Shown here: positions 24,182-32,056 of the stretch, piece by piece
How positions within the stretch are numbered: position 1 is the first letter of the stretch
Layout of the letters: each line of letters opens with the position of its first letter
NCBI GenBank assembly: GCA_900771365.1
Contig: CAAGNU010000338.1
Span: 1-38,286, forward strand
DNA: 38,286 bases
Source of the DNA: Bacteroidales bacterium
GTDB lineage: Bacteria > Bacteroidota > Bacteroidia > Bacteroidales > P3
Reading direction: 5' to 3'
The notes under the pieces: model-generated
The model's input: only the letters and a program-made list of their open reading frames with translations
Told to the model about the DNA's origin: nothing
Databases searched by the model: none
Made by a program: the position numbers and the translations under genes

Positions 24182-27082
24182 CTAAAACCTTATAATCTCC
24201 TCGTAGCTAACGGGGGTGGCGAGAGCTTTGCTGCCGAGGAGTGCGCCCACGGCGGCGGGGTCGAAGCGCTTAGCGTTGCCCGAGATGATGGTGATGAGGG
24301 GACGGTCCTTGATATATTTGGCATGGAAGGCCTTGAGGTCATCCATGGTGAGCTGGCTGATGCGGTCGGTAATCTCGGCGCGTCGGTCGCGGTCCCAGCC
24401 GTAGGTCTCAGTGAGGCTGTGCACCGATATGGGCAGTGAGCGGAAAGTGATGTAGTTGCTATTGCGAGCGATGACCTGGTGCTCGATGGCAGGAGCCAGT
24501 TTGTCGGGGCGCTCGGGGAAGGCGACGATGAGGTCGCGCAGCGCCTCCACACCCTCCTGCGTCTTGTCGCACTGGGTGCCGAGGTAGCACTTCAGATAGG
24601 CGGGGTTGCGCTTGAGAATGTCGTAGATGAAGTAGCCGTAGGTGCTGTAGCCGAGCGAACGGAACTCGCGGATTTCCTGAAAGATGACGCTGTTCATACC
24701 GCCGCCATAGTACTCACCGAAGAGCTCTGCGACAGCGAGGTCGGCGGTGTCGAGGTCGATGCTGGGCGCATAGATGTTGATATCGCTCTGGAGGAACTTC
24801 TTATTGCTGACATAGAAGGTCTGTGATTTCTTGTATTCCTTCACCTTTTTGGCACGTTCCGGCACCATCTCGACATTCCCCTTCACGAGGTCGTACTTGC
24901 GGAGCATCTGAGCCACATCGGAGGGGTCTGTGTTGCCTGTGAAGGAGGCGTATCCGTTGCGGGTGAAAATCTTCATGGCCTCGTTGTAAAGGCCCTCACC
25001 GCTGCGCAGCTGCCATTCCTTGTAGGGCGTATGGGTGAGGTACGACGAGTTCTTGCCGTAGCGCACATACTCGTCCAGTGCGTCGAACCATGTGTCGGAA
25101 CTGCTCCTGGCGGCCTTCTCCTCTCCCTTGATGCCGTCGGCGATGATGGCAATCTGCTTGGCATCGTGGGTGGGATGGTGGAGCCATTGTGAGCAGAGGC
25201 TGAGGATTGTGTCGATATTCTCTTCCAAGCCAGTAATGTAGAGCGTGCTGGTCTGCTCGCTGCTGGAGCAGCCGAAGCCCACCGAGGCGCCGAGGCGGTT
25301 GAGGCGCACCCGCAGGTCGTCTGCGGTCATATCGCCCGTGCCGAGGGCGTTGAGGTACTGCACGGCGCGGTCCAGGTCGGGGTCGTCCATCAGGCCGTAG
25401 CGGTATTCGATGATAATCTGGAAGAGGTCGTTCTTGGGGTTGCGGGCGCTATAGAGTTTGCAGCCGGGGGTGATGTCCTGGATGTCCACGTCCTTGCGGA
25501 AATCGATAGTCTGAGGCTTGATAGGGTCAGGCACGTTGGAGGCGATAGCGAAGGCGAAGTTGGACTGCGCCCCTTGGTTCTGCAGCTCCAGGTGGTCCCA
25601 CGAGGGCTTCACGGCGGCGTCGTGCTTGGGGAAGCCCATCTTGGAGCGGACAATGGAGCAGTGGTCGCGGTCAAAATACTTGGCGGCCACCTCCATAATC
25701 TCCTCGCGGGTAAGGTTCTCCCAACGCTCGTTGTCGCGCAGCCATTCCTCGTAGCTCGACCCTTCCATCTCCAGGCTGAGCATCAGGTTGGCGAGGCCGT
25801 CAAGGTCTTCAACAGAGGCTTTGCGGGCCATCACTTTGCTCATCTTCACACTCTCCATCACCTCATCGGAGAAACGGCCCTGACGCAGCGAGTCGAGGCA
25901 GTCCCACACCACCTGCTCGGCCTTCTCGTGGCTCTGGCCGATGATGTTGGGGATATAGAGCACCACGTTGCTGCCGGCGTCCTCTAACGAGAACGGCATC
26001 AGCTCCGCGGCCATGAGGCGTCCCTGCGTCATGGCGGGGTTGAGCAGGGCGGTGCTGAGGATCTCGGAGGCCATCTGCAGGGGCAGGTAGTCGCGGCTCG
26101 TGTTGGGCACGCCGGGGAAGACCATGATGCCCGCCTTGACGGGCGTCTGCTTCACCGTCTTGACGGTCTGCTTGTCGAAGGTGGGAAGGTCGTACTTGGG
26201 CTTCTCTGGAAGGGTGCCGCTGCGCCATACCGAGAACTTGTTCTCCACCAATCTGCGGGCTTCGGCGCTGTTGAAGTCGCCCACGAGGATGAGGGTCATA
26301 TTGTTGGCCACATAGTAGGTGTCGAAAAACTTCTGCATCTCGCTGGGCTGGGGATTCTTCAGGTGGTCGCCCAGGCCGATAACGTCGCGGCTGTAGGGGT
26401 GGTTGCCGAACGACTCAGTAAAAAGGTTGCGGGTGAAGTCGTACATAGGCTGATTCTCATACATGTTCTTCTCCTCATACACTGCCTCCAGCTCGGTTTG
26501 GAAGAGACGGAAGACGGGATTGCGGAAGCGCTCCACATACACGTCCATCCAGTTGCTCAGCTGATTGGATGGCAGCATGTTGTAATAGACCGTGTAGTCA
26601 TAGCTCGTGCCAGCGTTGAGACCCGTGCAGCCCATCTTCTGCAAGATAGCGTCCACCTCGTTGGGGATGGCGTACTTCGAGGCCGTGGCCGAGAGGCGGT
26701 TGAGATCCTGCTGTATGGCCTCGCGCTGCCTCTTGTCCGTGGTGGCACGCAGCTGGTCGTAGCAGTGCGAGATGCTGTCCAAGTAAAGTTTCTCCTCGTT
26801 CCAGTTCACGGTGCCGATGCGATCCGTGCCCTTGAACATGATGTGTTCGAAATAGTGTGCCACGCCCGTGGCGGCGGGGTTCTCGTTCTTGCTGCCGGCG
26901 TGCACCACCACGCAGCCGTACACCTGCGGCGTGCTATGCTCCTCGCAGAGCACCACCTTGAGGCCGTTCTGAAGTTTGAAGGTCTGCACCTTCTGCGGCT
27001 GCTGTGCCGCGGCCGTAACAGCGGTCACACACAGCGCCGCCAGCACAAAAATACTTCTTGCAATAGTCGTGAAATATCTCAT
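24182..27082 (-). CDS. M16 (pitrilysin/insulinase) zinc metallopeptidase, two-module
   Basis: The 966-residue protein has a signal peptide (cleavage near TAAAQ, residue 27), so it is probably periplasmic. The N-terminal M16 module has the inverted zinc motif His76-Tyr-Phe-Glu79-His80 (GVAHYFEHIMFKG) and a downstream VYEEKNMYENQP segment carrying the third ligand. Peptidase_M16_C-like segments follow (about 225-410). A second module (about 530-930) lacks the zinc motif and forms the closing half of the clamshell, as in pitrilysin. The conserved F-R-S-L-G-Y-S-T-Y-G block near residue 800 fits the family. It degrades peptides; the physiological substrate is unknown. The gene diverges from the NACHT gene across a 547-bp region holding repeat copy C. 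Confidence 0.93.
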   Translation of the reverse strand: MRYFTTIARSIFVLAALCVTAVTAAAQQPQKVQTFKLQNGLKVVLCEEHSTPQVYGCVVVHAGSKNENPAATGVAHYFEHIMFKGTDRIGTVNWNEEKLYLDSISHCYDQLRATTDKRQREAIQQDLNRLSATASKYAIPNEVDAILQKMGCTGLNAGTSYDYTVYYNMLPSNQLSNWMDVYVERFRNPVFRLFQTELEAVYEEKNMYENQPMYDFTRNLFTESFGNHPYSRDVIGLGDHLKNPQPSEMQKFFDTYYVANNMTLILVGDFNSAEARRLVENKFSVWRSGTLPEKPKYDLPTFDKQTVKTVKQTPVKAGIMVFPGVPNTSRDYLPLQMASEILSTALLNPAMTQGRLMAAELMPFSLEDAGSNVVLYIPNIIGQSHEKAEQVVWDCLDSLRQGRFSDEVMESVKMSKVMARKASVEDLDGLANLMLSLEMEGSSYEEWLRDNERWENLTREEIMEVAAKYFDRDHCSIVRSKMGFPKHDAAVKPSWDHLELQNQGAQSNFAFAIASNVPDPIKPQTIDFRKDVDIQDITPGCKLYSARNPKNDLFQIIIEYRYGLMDDPDLDRAVQYLNALGTGDMTADDLRVRLNRLGASVGFGCSSSEQTSTLYITGLEENIDTILSLCSQWLHHPTHDAKQIAIIADGIKGEEKAARSSSDTWFDALDEYVRYGKNSSYLTHTPYKEWQLRSGEGLYNEAMKIFTRNGYASFTGNTDPSDVAQMLRKYDLVKGNVEMVPERAKKVKEYKKSQTFYVSNKKFLQSDINIYAPSIDLDTADLAVAELFGEYYGGGMNSVIFQEIREFRSLGYSTYGYFIYDILKRNPAYLKCYLGTQCDKTQEGVEALRDLIVAFPERPDKLAPAIEHQVIARNSNYITFRSLPISVHSLTETYGWDRDRRAEITDRISQLTMDDLKAFHAKYIKDRPLITIISGNAKRFDPAAVGALLGSKALATPVSYEEIIRF

Positions 27083-27199
27083 AACATATATAGTTTTTTC
27101 CTATCAGCCTCTATAACGTGAAATACCTATATATATTGCCCAAAAAAGAAAAAAGATTTGGCGATTTTAGCATTAAGATATTTTAAGGCTTCCGGGGAC

Positions 27200-27400
27200 A
27201 AATGTTAAAATCAAAGGCTTGAAAACAGGCTCTTCGCCATTTTTTCGGCCAAACGTCTAACCAGCTTCGCCCCAGTCACATAGAAGCCCCACCCTTGCTT
27301 CGCCTTTTTTCCGCCTTCCGAGTGGAGGTAGAGCGAAGGAAGAGCGAAGCTACGGCGGAGCTTCCCCGACTCTGCCCCGCCGCCGCCCGAAATGTTAAAA
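27200..27400 (-). repeat. 201-bp dispersed intergenic element, copy C
   Basis: The direct repeats AAATGTTAAAA at 27200-27210 and 27390-27400 bound exactly 201 bp, as in copy A. The four 11-bp units run on the minus strand at 27319-27362 (AGCTCCGCCGT, AGCTTCGCTCT, TCCTTCGCTCT, ACCTCCACTCG). This copy is more diverged from A and D than those are from each other. It lies between the divergent M16 peptidase and NACHT genes; apart from the NACHT promoter I see nothing else in 27083-27629. Confidence 0.85.
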
Positions 27401-27497
27401 TCGCCCGCCCAAAACCGCCCCTCCAAAGCCCCTCTCCCACCGCCCGCACCACCCCACGACCCCCTCACGTCGCCCTCACAAAAAAGCCAAAAAATAA

Positions 27498-27530
27498 TTT
27501 TACATATATGAAACTTTTTTCGTATCTTTG
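27498..27530 (+). promoter_or_regulatory. Promoter of the NACHT-TPR gene
   Basis: TATCTTTG (27523-27530) is a perfect -7 box. TTTT (27498-27501), 21 bp upstream, is an imperfect -33 box. The start would be near 27537, leaving a leader of about 93 nt. Confidence 0.65.
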
Positions 27531-27629
27531 CATTATCAAATTGGAATGAACCCCATCCTTTGGATTCTTACAACAATTTGATAAACAAAATATTATTATT
27601 TACTTTACCCCCCACAGAATACACCAGAT

Positions 27630-29843
27630 ATGATAGAATTTATCAAAAGTTTACTCAAACTTGCCATCAATACGACTGTTGAAAAAGGAAGTGAGCAGGT
27701 TGCAAAAGGGCTACATGAAAAAGCCTCGCTTCAAAGTCCCCAAAAATGGCGGAAACAATATATCGAAAATCATCTTTCCGACACTGCGTTTGAGGATGAG
27801 GTGGCGAGACGTACAAATAATGGCATCTATGTGATGCCACGATTGGTGGAGGAGTCCCCCTATAAGACGAATGCACCCCAGCAGACTGGGACTTCCCTGA
27901 ACGATTTCTTTATTGGCAAGTTGTTCCGCAAAGGCTATGCCGGCAACCGCGTCTTTTGCATCTTGGCCGACACAGGAATGGGAAAAACCACAGCAATGGT
28001 GAACCTCTTCTGCGACTACATAAACCATTACAGAAAAAAGACACTGCCCTACGAGATTCGGCTGCTCTCGTTCTCCGACGAGAAAATCTTTGAGAAGATT
28101 GATGAGATTACGGACAAGAAACATTGCATCCTGCTGTTGGATGCCGTTGATGAGAGCACTGAGGCTCAAAATGCTGATACCTACCCCGATTTCCTCAAGA
28201 AGTTGGAGGCCACCTATGCACAGTTCGCCCGCGTCATCACAACCTGTCGCCCACAGTTCTTCGGCGAAAACAAGGGCGAGTTTGACGAGACAAATGTCAA
28301 ACGCGGCAGCTATTTCATCAAATGCCAGAAGCTCTATTTAGACTACTTCAATAACGACCAAATTCAGGAATACCTCGACCAGAAACCCACCTTCTCGCGC
28401 AATAGTCCCGAACGCACAAAGGCCGAAAACATCATTGCGAAATGCCCCGACATCGCCATGCGGCCTTTGGTGCTCTCCTATATCGACATTCTTGTAGGAG
28501 AGGATAAAGAATACGATACTTCCCGAGAAATCTACGATGCTATCGTAAAGGAACTTATCGCCCGAGAGGTGGCGAAAATCCCCTCCAACAACCGAGCGAA
28601 ACTGAGAGAGCAGTGGCTGGAACTTTCCTCTGAGGTGGCGGGATTTATGTACCGCAGCCATCCGCTTCAGCCCACCATCACCGAGGCTGAGATTGGCGAG
28701 GTTGTAAATAAGTATAATGAGACTCTCCCCGACGAAGAGAAAGTCGATGTCCAGACCTTCCGCGATCGCTCCCTGCTAACCCGAGACGGAGAAGAACGCC
28801 GCTTCTCGCACAAGTCCTTCTACGAGTTCCTGATGGCCTACCGCTTCTTCCTCAACTATGATGAAATCAAATCCCTGCAAGGCATGGACTTTGCCGTGCA
28901 AATCTTCGACGAGCTGTGTGCCGACTACCCAAAGGGGCACGGCGACGGCCTGATGCCCATCCAGCAGGTCTCTGAGGCAGACGCCGCCCGCGCAATGGGT
29001 ACAATAGGCTTAAAACTTTCCGACTTAAATCAGTTCAACGGCGCAGCAAAAAAGTACTACGCAGCCTTAGAGACATTCCGCCGACTGGCTGCCGACCCCG
29101 CCTACGAGCCGGATGTGGCCATGACGCTGAACAACTTGGCCTGCCTCCACAGCAATACGAACGACTACGCCCAGGCTGCGAAGGAGTATGTCGAAGCCTT
29201 GGAGATATGCCGCCGACTGGCTGCCGACCCCGCCTACGAGCCGGATGTGGCCACGACGCTGAACAACTTGGCCGTCCTCCACTACAATACGAACGACTAC
29301 GCCCAGGCTGCGGAGGAGTATGCCGAAGCCTTGGTGATACGCCGCCGTTTGGCTGAAGCCAACCCCGCCGCCTACGAGCCGGATGTGGCCGCGACGCTGA
29401 ACAACTTGGCCAACCTCCACAGCAATACGAACAACTACGACAAGGCTGCGGAGGAGTATGCCGAAGCCTTGGAGATATACCGCCGTTTGGCTGAAGCCAA
29501 CCCCGCCGCCTACGAGCCGTATGTGGCCATGACGCTGAACAACTTGGCCGCCCTCCACAAGAATATGAACAACTACGCCCAGGCTGCGAAGGAGTATGCC
29601 GAAGCCTTGGAGATATACCGCCGTCTGGCTGAAGCCAACCCCGCCGCCTACGAGCCGGATGTGGCCCAAACGCTGTTCAATCTCGCCCTATTGCATAAAG
29701 CGCAGGGCAACTATTCTGAGGCGGAGGCCTACGCGCAGGAAAGCCTGGATATATATCGACGATTCGCCGAGATAAGCCATGCGGCATTCGGCGGGGACGT
29801 GAAGGATGCCGAAGGGTTGCTATCGAGAATCCGCGGGCGATAG
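27630..29843 (+). CDS. NACHT-family STAND NTPase with C-terminal TPR array
   Basis: This 737-residue protein has an N-terminal section (1-90) with no recognised domain; its first helix is amphipathic. The NACHT NTPase has Walker A ADTGMGKTT (113-121), Walker B ILLLDAVDE (167-175) with the NACHT-type second acidic pair, a TTCRP sensor (204-208), MRPLVLSY (277-284) and the helical RFSHKSFYEFLMAYRF motif (391-406). From 466 to the end there are six TPR-like units of 43-48 residues, of the kinesin-light-chain type. Bacterial NACHT and related STAND proteins oligomerise on sensing a ligand, and several defend against phage; the repeat array is the usual sensor. No nuclease, TIR or other effector domain is seen. 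The defence role is inference. Confidence 0.88.
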   Translation: MIEFIKSLLKLAINTTVEKGSEQVAKGLHEKASLQSPQKWRKQYIENHLSDTAFEDEVARRTNNGIYVMPRLVEESPYKTNAPQQTGTSLNDFFIGKLFRKGYAGNRVFCILADTGMGKTTAMVNLFCDYINHYRKKTLPYEIRLLSFSDEKIFEKIDEITDKKHCILLLDAVDESTEAQNADTYPDFLKKLEATYAQFARVITTCRPQFFGENKGEFDETNVKRGSYFIKCQKLYLDYFNNDQIQEYLDQKPTFSRNSPERTKAENIIAKCPDIAMRPLVLSYIDILVGEDKEYDTSREIYDAIVKELIAREVAKIPSNNRAKLREQWLELSSEVAGFMYRSHPLQPTITEAEIGEVVNKYNETLPDEEKVDVQTFRDRSLLTRDGEERRFSHKSFYEFLMAYRFFLNYDEIKSLQGMDFAVQIFDELCADYPKGHGDGLMPIQQVSEADAARAMGTIGLKLSDLNQFNGAAKKYYAALETFRRLAADPAYEPDVAMTLNNLACLHSNTNDYAQAAKEYVEALEICRRLAADPAYEPDVATTLNNLAVLHYNTNDYAQAAEEYAEALVIRRRLAEANPAAYEPDVAATLNNLANLHSNTNNYDKAAEEYAEALEIYRRLAEANPAAYEPYVAMTLNNLAALHKNMNNYAQAAKEYAEALEIYRRLAEANPAAYEPDVAQTLFNLALLHKAQGNYSEAEAYAQESLDIYRRFAEISHAAFGGDVKDAEGLLSRIRGR
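29025..29843 (+). repeat. Tandem TPR-coding DNA repeats, 132-138 bp units
   Basis: Units begin at 29025 (diverged), 29154 (132 bp), 29286, 29424 and 29562 (138 bp each) and 29700 (diverged). The 138-bp units are nearly identical in DNA, including synonymous positions; for example GAAGCCAACCCCGCCGCCTA recurs in all three. Two shorter units share GCTGCCGACCCCGCCTACGA. Such identity indicates recent duplication or gene conversion. Confidence 0.9.
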
Positions 29844-29891
29844 AAAACGATAATTAGCAGCAACCGCAGAAAAAGTGAAGGAGACCCGAGA

Positions 29892-29927
29892 TAGCTATCA
29901 CAGCTATTATAGCTATCGGTGCTATGG
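29892..29927 (+). repeat. 9-bp tandem repeat array upstream of the four-helix-bundle gene
   Basis: Four 9-mers with a shared GCTAT core, TAGCTATCA, CAGCTATTA, TAGCTATCG and GTGCTATGG, lie between the NACHT stop and the next ATG. A sister array sits immediately behind the next gene. Confidence 0.8.
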
Positions 29928-29975
29928 CTGTTCTTATTAATTGATTTTATTAACCTTTAAAAAAAGTTATATCTT

Positions 29976-30680
29976 ATGGAGGATTTTCAGAGGAAACGGG
30001 AGGAGCGGGTGCTGCGCGGAGGGGTGAAGGTGGAACGGCTGCGGGTGTATCAGAAAGGCGATGTGCTGTACCAGCTGACGTATGCCTTCTGCCAGCGCTT
30101 CATGCCGCCATACGGCGACAGGACGGTGGACCAGATGGTCCAGGCAGCACGCAGCGGCAAGCAGAATATCGTGGAGGGTGTGGAAGACGGCAAGGCCAGC
30201 TCGGAGATGGAACTGAGACTCCTCAATGTGGCCCGTGCCAGCTTCAGCGAGCTGAGGGAGGATTTCTCGGACTACCTGAAGTCGCACCACCTGACAGTGT
30301 GGGGTCCCACGCATCCGCGCTATGAGCCTATGCGCCGCTTTGCCCAGCAGCACTCGCTGACAGCGGACTACGAGGGTCTGCTACAGCGAGCCTCAGACGA
30401 GGAACTGGCCAATCTGGGCTTGACGCTCTGCCACCAGGTCGATACGATGCTGAACCGCTATATGCAGCTAAAAGAGGAAGACTTCCGCACGCAGGGCGGC
30501 ATCAAAGAGCGTATGTACCGCGTGCGCACAGGCTACCGCAGCCAACAGGATGAATCCCTGGCAGCACTGCAAGCCGAGAACGCCACTCTCCGCGAGGAGC
30601 TGGAACGCCTCCGCGCCGAGAACGCCCGCCTGGCAGCCGAGAACGCAGCCCTCCGCAGAAAGGGGTGCGAGGGGCTTTGA
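29976..30680 (+). CDS. Four-helix-bundle (S23/Avd-like) protein with C-terminal leucine zipper
   Basis: The protein has 234 residues. Residues about 20-110 match the four-helix-bundle family of 23S rRNA intervening-sequence (S23) proteins, in its 'suffix domain' variant: VYQKGDVLYQLTYAFCQRF, RTVDQMVQAARSGKQNIVEG and MELRLLNVARASFSELREDF. The Avd accessory protein of diversity-generating retroelements has the same fold, but no reverse transcriptase is present here. A helical linker with ELANLGLTLCHQVDTMLNRYM follows. The C-terminus is a regular leucine zipper with Leu198, 205, 212, 219 and 226 and Asn202, 216 and 223 at the opposing position, so it should dimerise. Function is unknown; a nucleic-acid-binding scaffold is plausible. 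It lies 132 bp after the NACHT gene on the same strand. Confidence 0.83.
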   Translation: MEDFQRKREERVLRGGVKVERLRVYQKGDVLYQLTYAFCQRFMPPYGDRTVDQMVQAARSGKQNIVEGVEDGKASSEMELRLLNVARASFSELREDFSDYLKSHHLTVWGPTHPRYEPMRRFAQQHSLTADYEGLLQRASDEELANLGLTLCHQVDTMLNRYMQLKEEDFRTQGGIKERMYRVRTGYRSQQDESLAALQAENATLREELERLRAENARLAAENAALRRKGCEGL

Positions 30681-30716
30681 TAGCTGTCATGGCTATAATA
30701 GCTATCATAGCTATGA
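30681..30716 (+). repeat. 9-bp tandem repeat array directly after the four-helix-bundle gene
   Basis: TAGCTGTCA, TGGCTATAA, TAGCTATCA and TAGCTATGA start at the base after the stop codon. They form the same type of array as 29892-29927. The outer parts (GCTGTCATGGCTAT and ATAGCTATGACAGC) also pair as an imperfect hairpin with one mismatch (a G-U pair in RNA). Confidence 0.8.
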
Positions 30717-30718
30717 CA

Positions 30719-30745
30719 GCAGGGGCGTTTTGAAAACGCCCCTGC
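30719..30745. terminator. Perfect 27-nt palindrome between convergent genes, likely bidirectional terminator
   Basis: The arms GCAGGGGCGTTTT (30719-30731) and AAAACGCCCCTGC (30733-30745) flank a single central G. The palindrome lies in the convergent gap between the four-helix-bundle gene and the GntR gene. There is no separate T tail, so it could instead be a protein-binding or RNA-stabilising site. Confidence 0.6.
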
Positions 30746-30771
30746 GGGAGGAAGTCAACGAGGGTTTTATT

Positions 30772-31140
30772 TTATTCGCCTTCGGTGGGGAGGGTTTTGA
30801 TGAGTTCTTTGAGGTCGTCGAAGGTGAGGCCGAGGAGCTGCATCTGGTGGTAGAAGGTGGGGAGCTCTTCGTGGACGAAGGCCTCCTTCTGGAGGTTGAG
30901 GATGTGCTTCTTGGCCTGCGGGTCGACGAAGTAGCCCACGCCGCGGCGGTTGTAGATAATCTGCGAGGTCTGGAGGTAGTCGAAGGTGCGCATGACGGTG
31001 TTGGGGTTGACGCCGAGGGTACCTGCGACATCGCGCACGGAGGGCACACGCTCATCGGCGACCCACTCGTCCGAGAGGATGCGCTCGCAGAGGGAGTCGG
31101 CTATCTGCAGATATATGGGTTTCTGTTTCTTAAAGTCCAT
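30772..31140 (-). CDS. GntR-family (YtrA-type) transcriptional regulator
   Basis: The 122-residue protein has a winged helix-turn-helix (about 8-75): PIYLQIADSLCERILSDEW, RVPSVRDVAGTLGVNPNTVMRTFDYLQTSQII and YNRRGVGYFV. The short C-terminal tail (about 45 residues) matches the YtrA subfamily, which represses neighbouring ABC transporter operons. It is the last gene of the ABC operon, 6 bp after the DUF4097-like lipoprotein gene. The palindrome at 34671-34692 over the operon start is the obvious candidate operator, giving autoregulation. No ligand is known. Confidence 0.9.
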   Translation of the reverse strand: MDFKKQKPIYLQIADSLCERILSDEWVADERVPSVRDVAGTLGVNPNTVMRTFDYLQTSQIIYNRRGVGYFVDPQAKKHILNLQKEAFVHEELPTFYHQMQLLGLTFDDLKELIKTLPTEGE

Positions 31141-31146
31141 GGCGTG

Positions 31147-31938
31147 TTATTTTCTGATGGTGATGTCGAGGGTGCAGTTCATGCCGTCGAGGCTGACGTC
31201 GCAGCGTCCGTCGCCGATGATGGTCTTGCCGTCCTTATGATAGACGGGGAGGTCGGAACTGAGTTCCTGGGCGAGGCCGTCCATCTCGATGGAGAGGCCG
31301 GCGTCGGCTGGCACAGCGAGGCTGACGTGGGCGTTCATGCCATCTGCGGAGACCTCATCGGGCAGCTGACCGAAGGTGGCGCGGATGGTGGCGTTCATGC
31401 CGTCGGAGCTGAGGCTGTGGCAGAGCACGTCGGCGAGGGTGAGTTCGGCGTTCATGCCGTCGAGGGAGATGTCCTCGCAGGTGAGGTTCGCGATGGAGGC
31501 GGAGACGTTCATGCCGTCAATCTCGAGGTCGTCGAGGCGGGTGCCTTGCGGCAGGCGGATGAGGAGCTTCTTGTGGAGACCTGCAAACTGCTCTTTTTTG
31601 AGCTTACTGCTCTTGGAGTAGGTCACAGAGAGCTCGCCCTGCGGGGTGACGCGGTAGCAGAGGGTGGTGAGGGAGTCGAGGGGACGGTTGGCGGTCTCGG
31701 AGAGGAGCACCTGGTCGCCGTCGTAGTACTCTATGGTGACGCCGCCTTCAATCCAGGCGATGCTGATATCTTTGACGGTCTGCGAGAGGCTGGCACCACC
31801 AAGGGTGTAGGACGACAGATCTTTATCGTTATCGAACGTAACGTTGGCTTCGTCGGGCATGTCGATATGGACACAGGATGAGAAGAGGAGCATCACCAGC
31901 ATGGCTGCCAAAACGGGGAGGGAGATTCTTGATGTCAT
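31147..31938 (-). CDS. DUF4097/DUF2807-like beta-helical lipoprotein
   Basis: The protein has 263 residues from MTSRISLPVL; an ATG nine codons further upstream is possible, but the chosen start gives a proper signal peptide. The lipobox FSSC follows a hydrophobic stretch, so it is probably a lipoprotein. The second half is a repetitive beta structure in which the tetrapeptide DGMN returns about every 19-21 residues (EIDGMN, SLDGMN, SSDGMN, SADGMN, then a variant DGLA and a last SLDGMN), as expected for rungs of a DUF4097-type beta-roll. The function is unknown. It sits between the permease genes and the GntR gene, suggesting a role in the same envelope response. Confidence 0.75.
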   Translation of the reverse strand: MTSRISLPVLAAMLVMLLFSSCVHIDMPDEANVTFDNDKDLSSYTLGGASLSQTVKDISIAWIEGGVTIEYYDGDQVLLSETANRPLDSLTTLCYRVTPQGELSVTYSKSSKLKKEQFAGLHKKLLIRLPQGTRLDDLEIDGMNVSASIANLTCEDISLDGMNAELTLADVLCHSLSSDGMNATIRATFGQLPDEVSADGMNAHVSLAVPADAGLSIEMDGLAQELSSDLPVYHKDGKTIIGDGRCDVSLDGMNCTLDITIRK

Positions 31939-31988
31939 GGTATGTTGATCTATAATGTAAGTCATAAAATTAAAGATTTGAAAGTTTG

Positions 31989-32044
31989 AAGATTGGGAGG
32001 TTTGAAGGTTTTCAGGGCTGAGAGCCTTCTAATCTTCCAATCTT
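31989..32044. repeat. Imperfect 20-bp inverted repeat between operon genes
   Basis: The arm at 31989-32008 (AAGATTGGGAGGTTTGAAGG) pairs with 32025-32044 (CCTTCTAATCTTCCAATCTT) at 17 of 20 positions across a 16-nt loop. It lies in the 118-bp gap between the second permease gene and the lipoprotein gene and might attenuate or stabilise the operon message. Confidence 0.55.
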
Positions 32045-32056
32045 CCAATCAATTTA

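Noticed and set aside
29067..29669. A repetitive minus-strand open frame opposite the TPR array.
   Set aside because: Its repeats simply mirror the TPR-coding repeats; the NACHT-TPR frame has full motifs and a promoter.
29976..30680. A diversity-generating retroelement, suggested by the Avd-like fold and nearby repeats.
   Set aside because: No reverse transcriptase gene or template/variable repeat pair with adenine-directed differences is present in the window.
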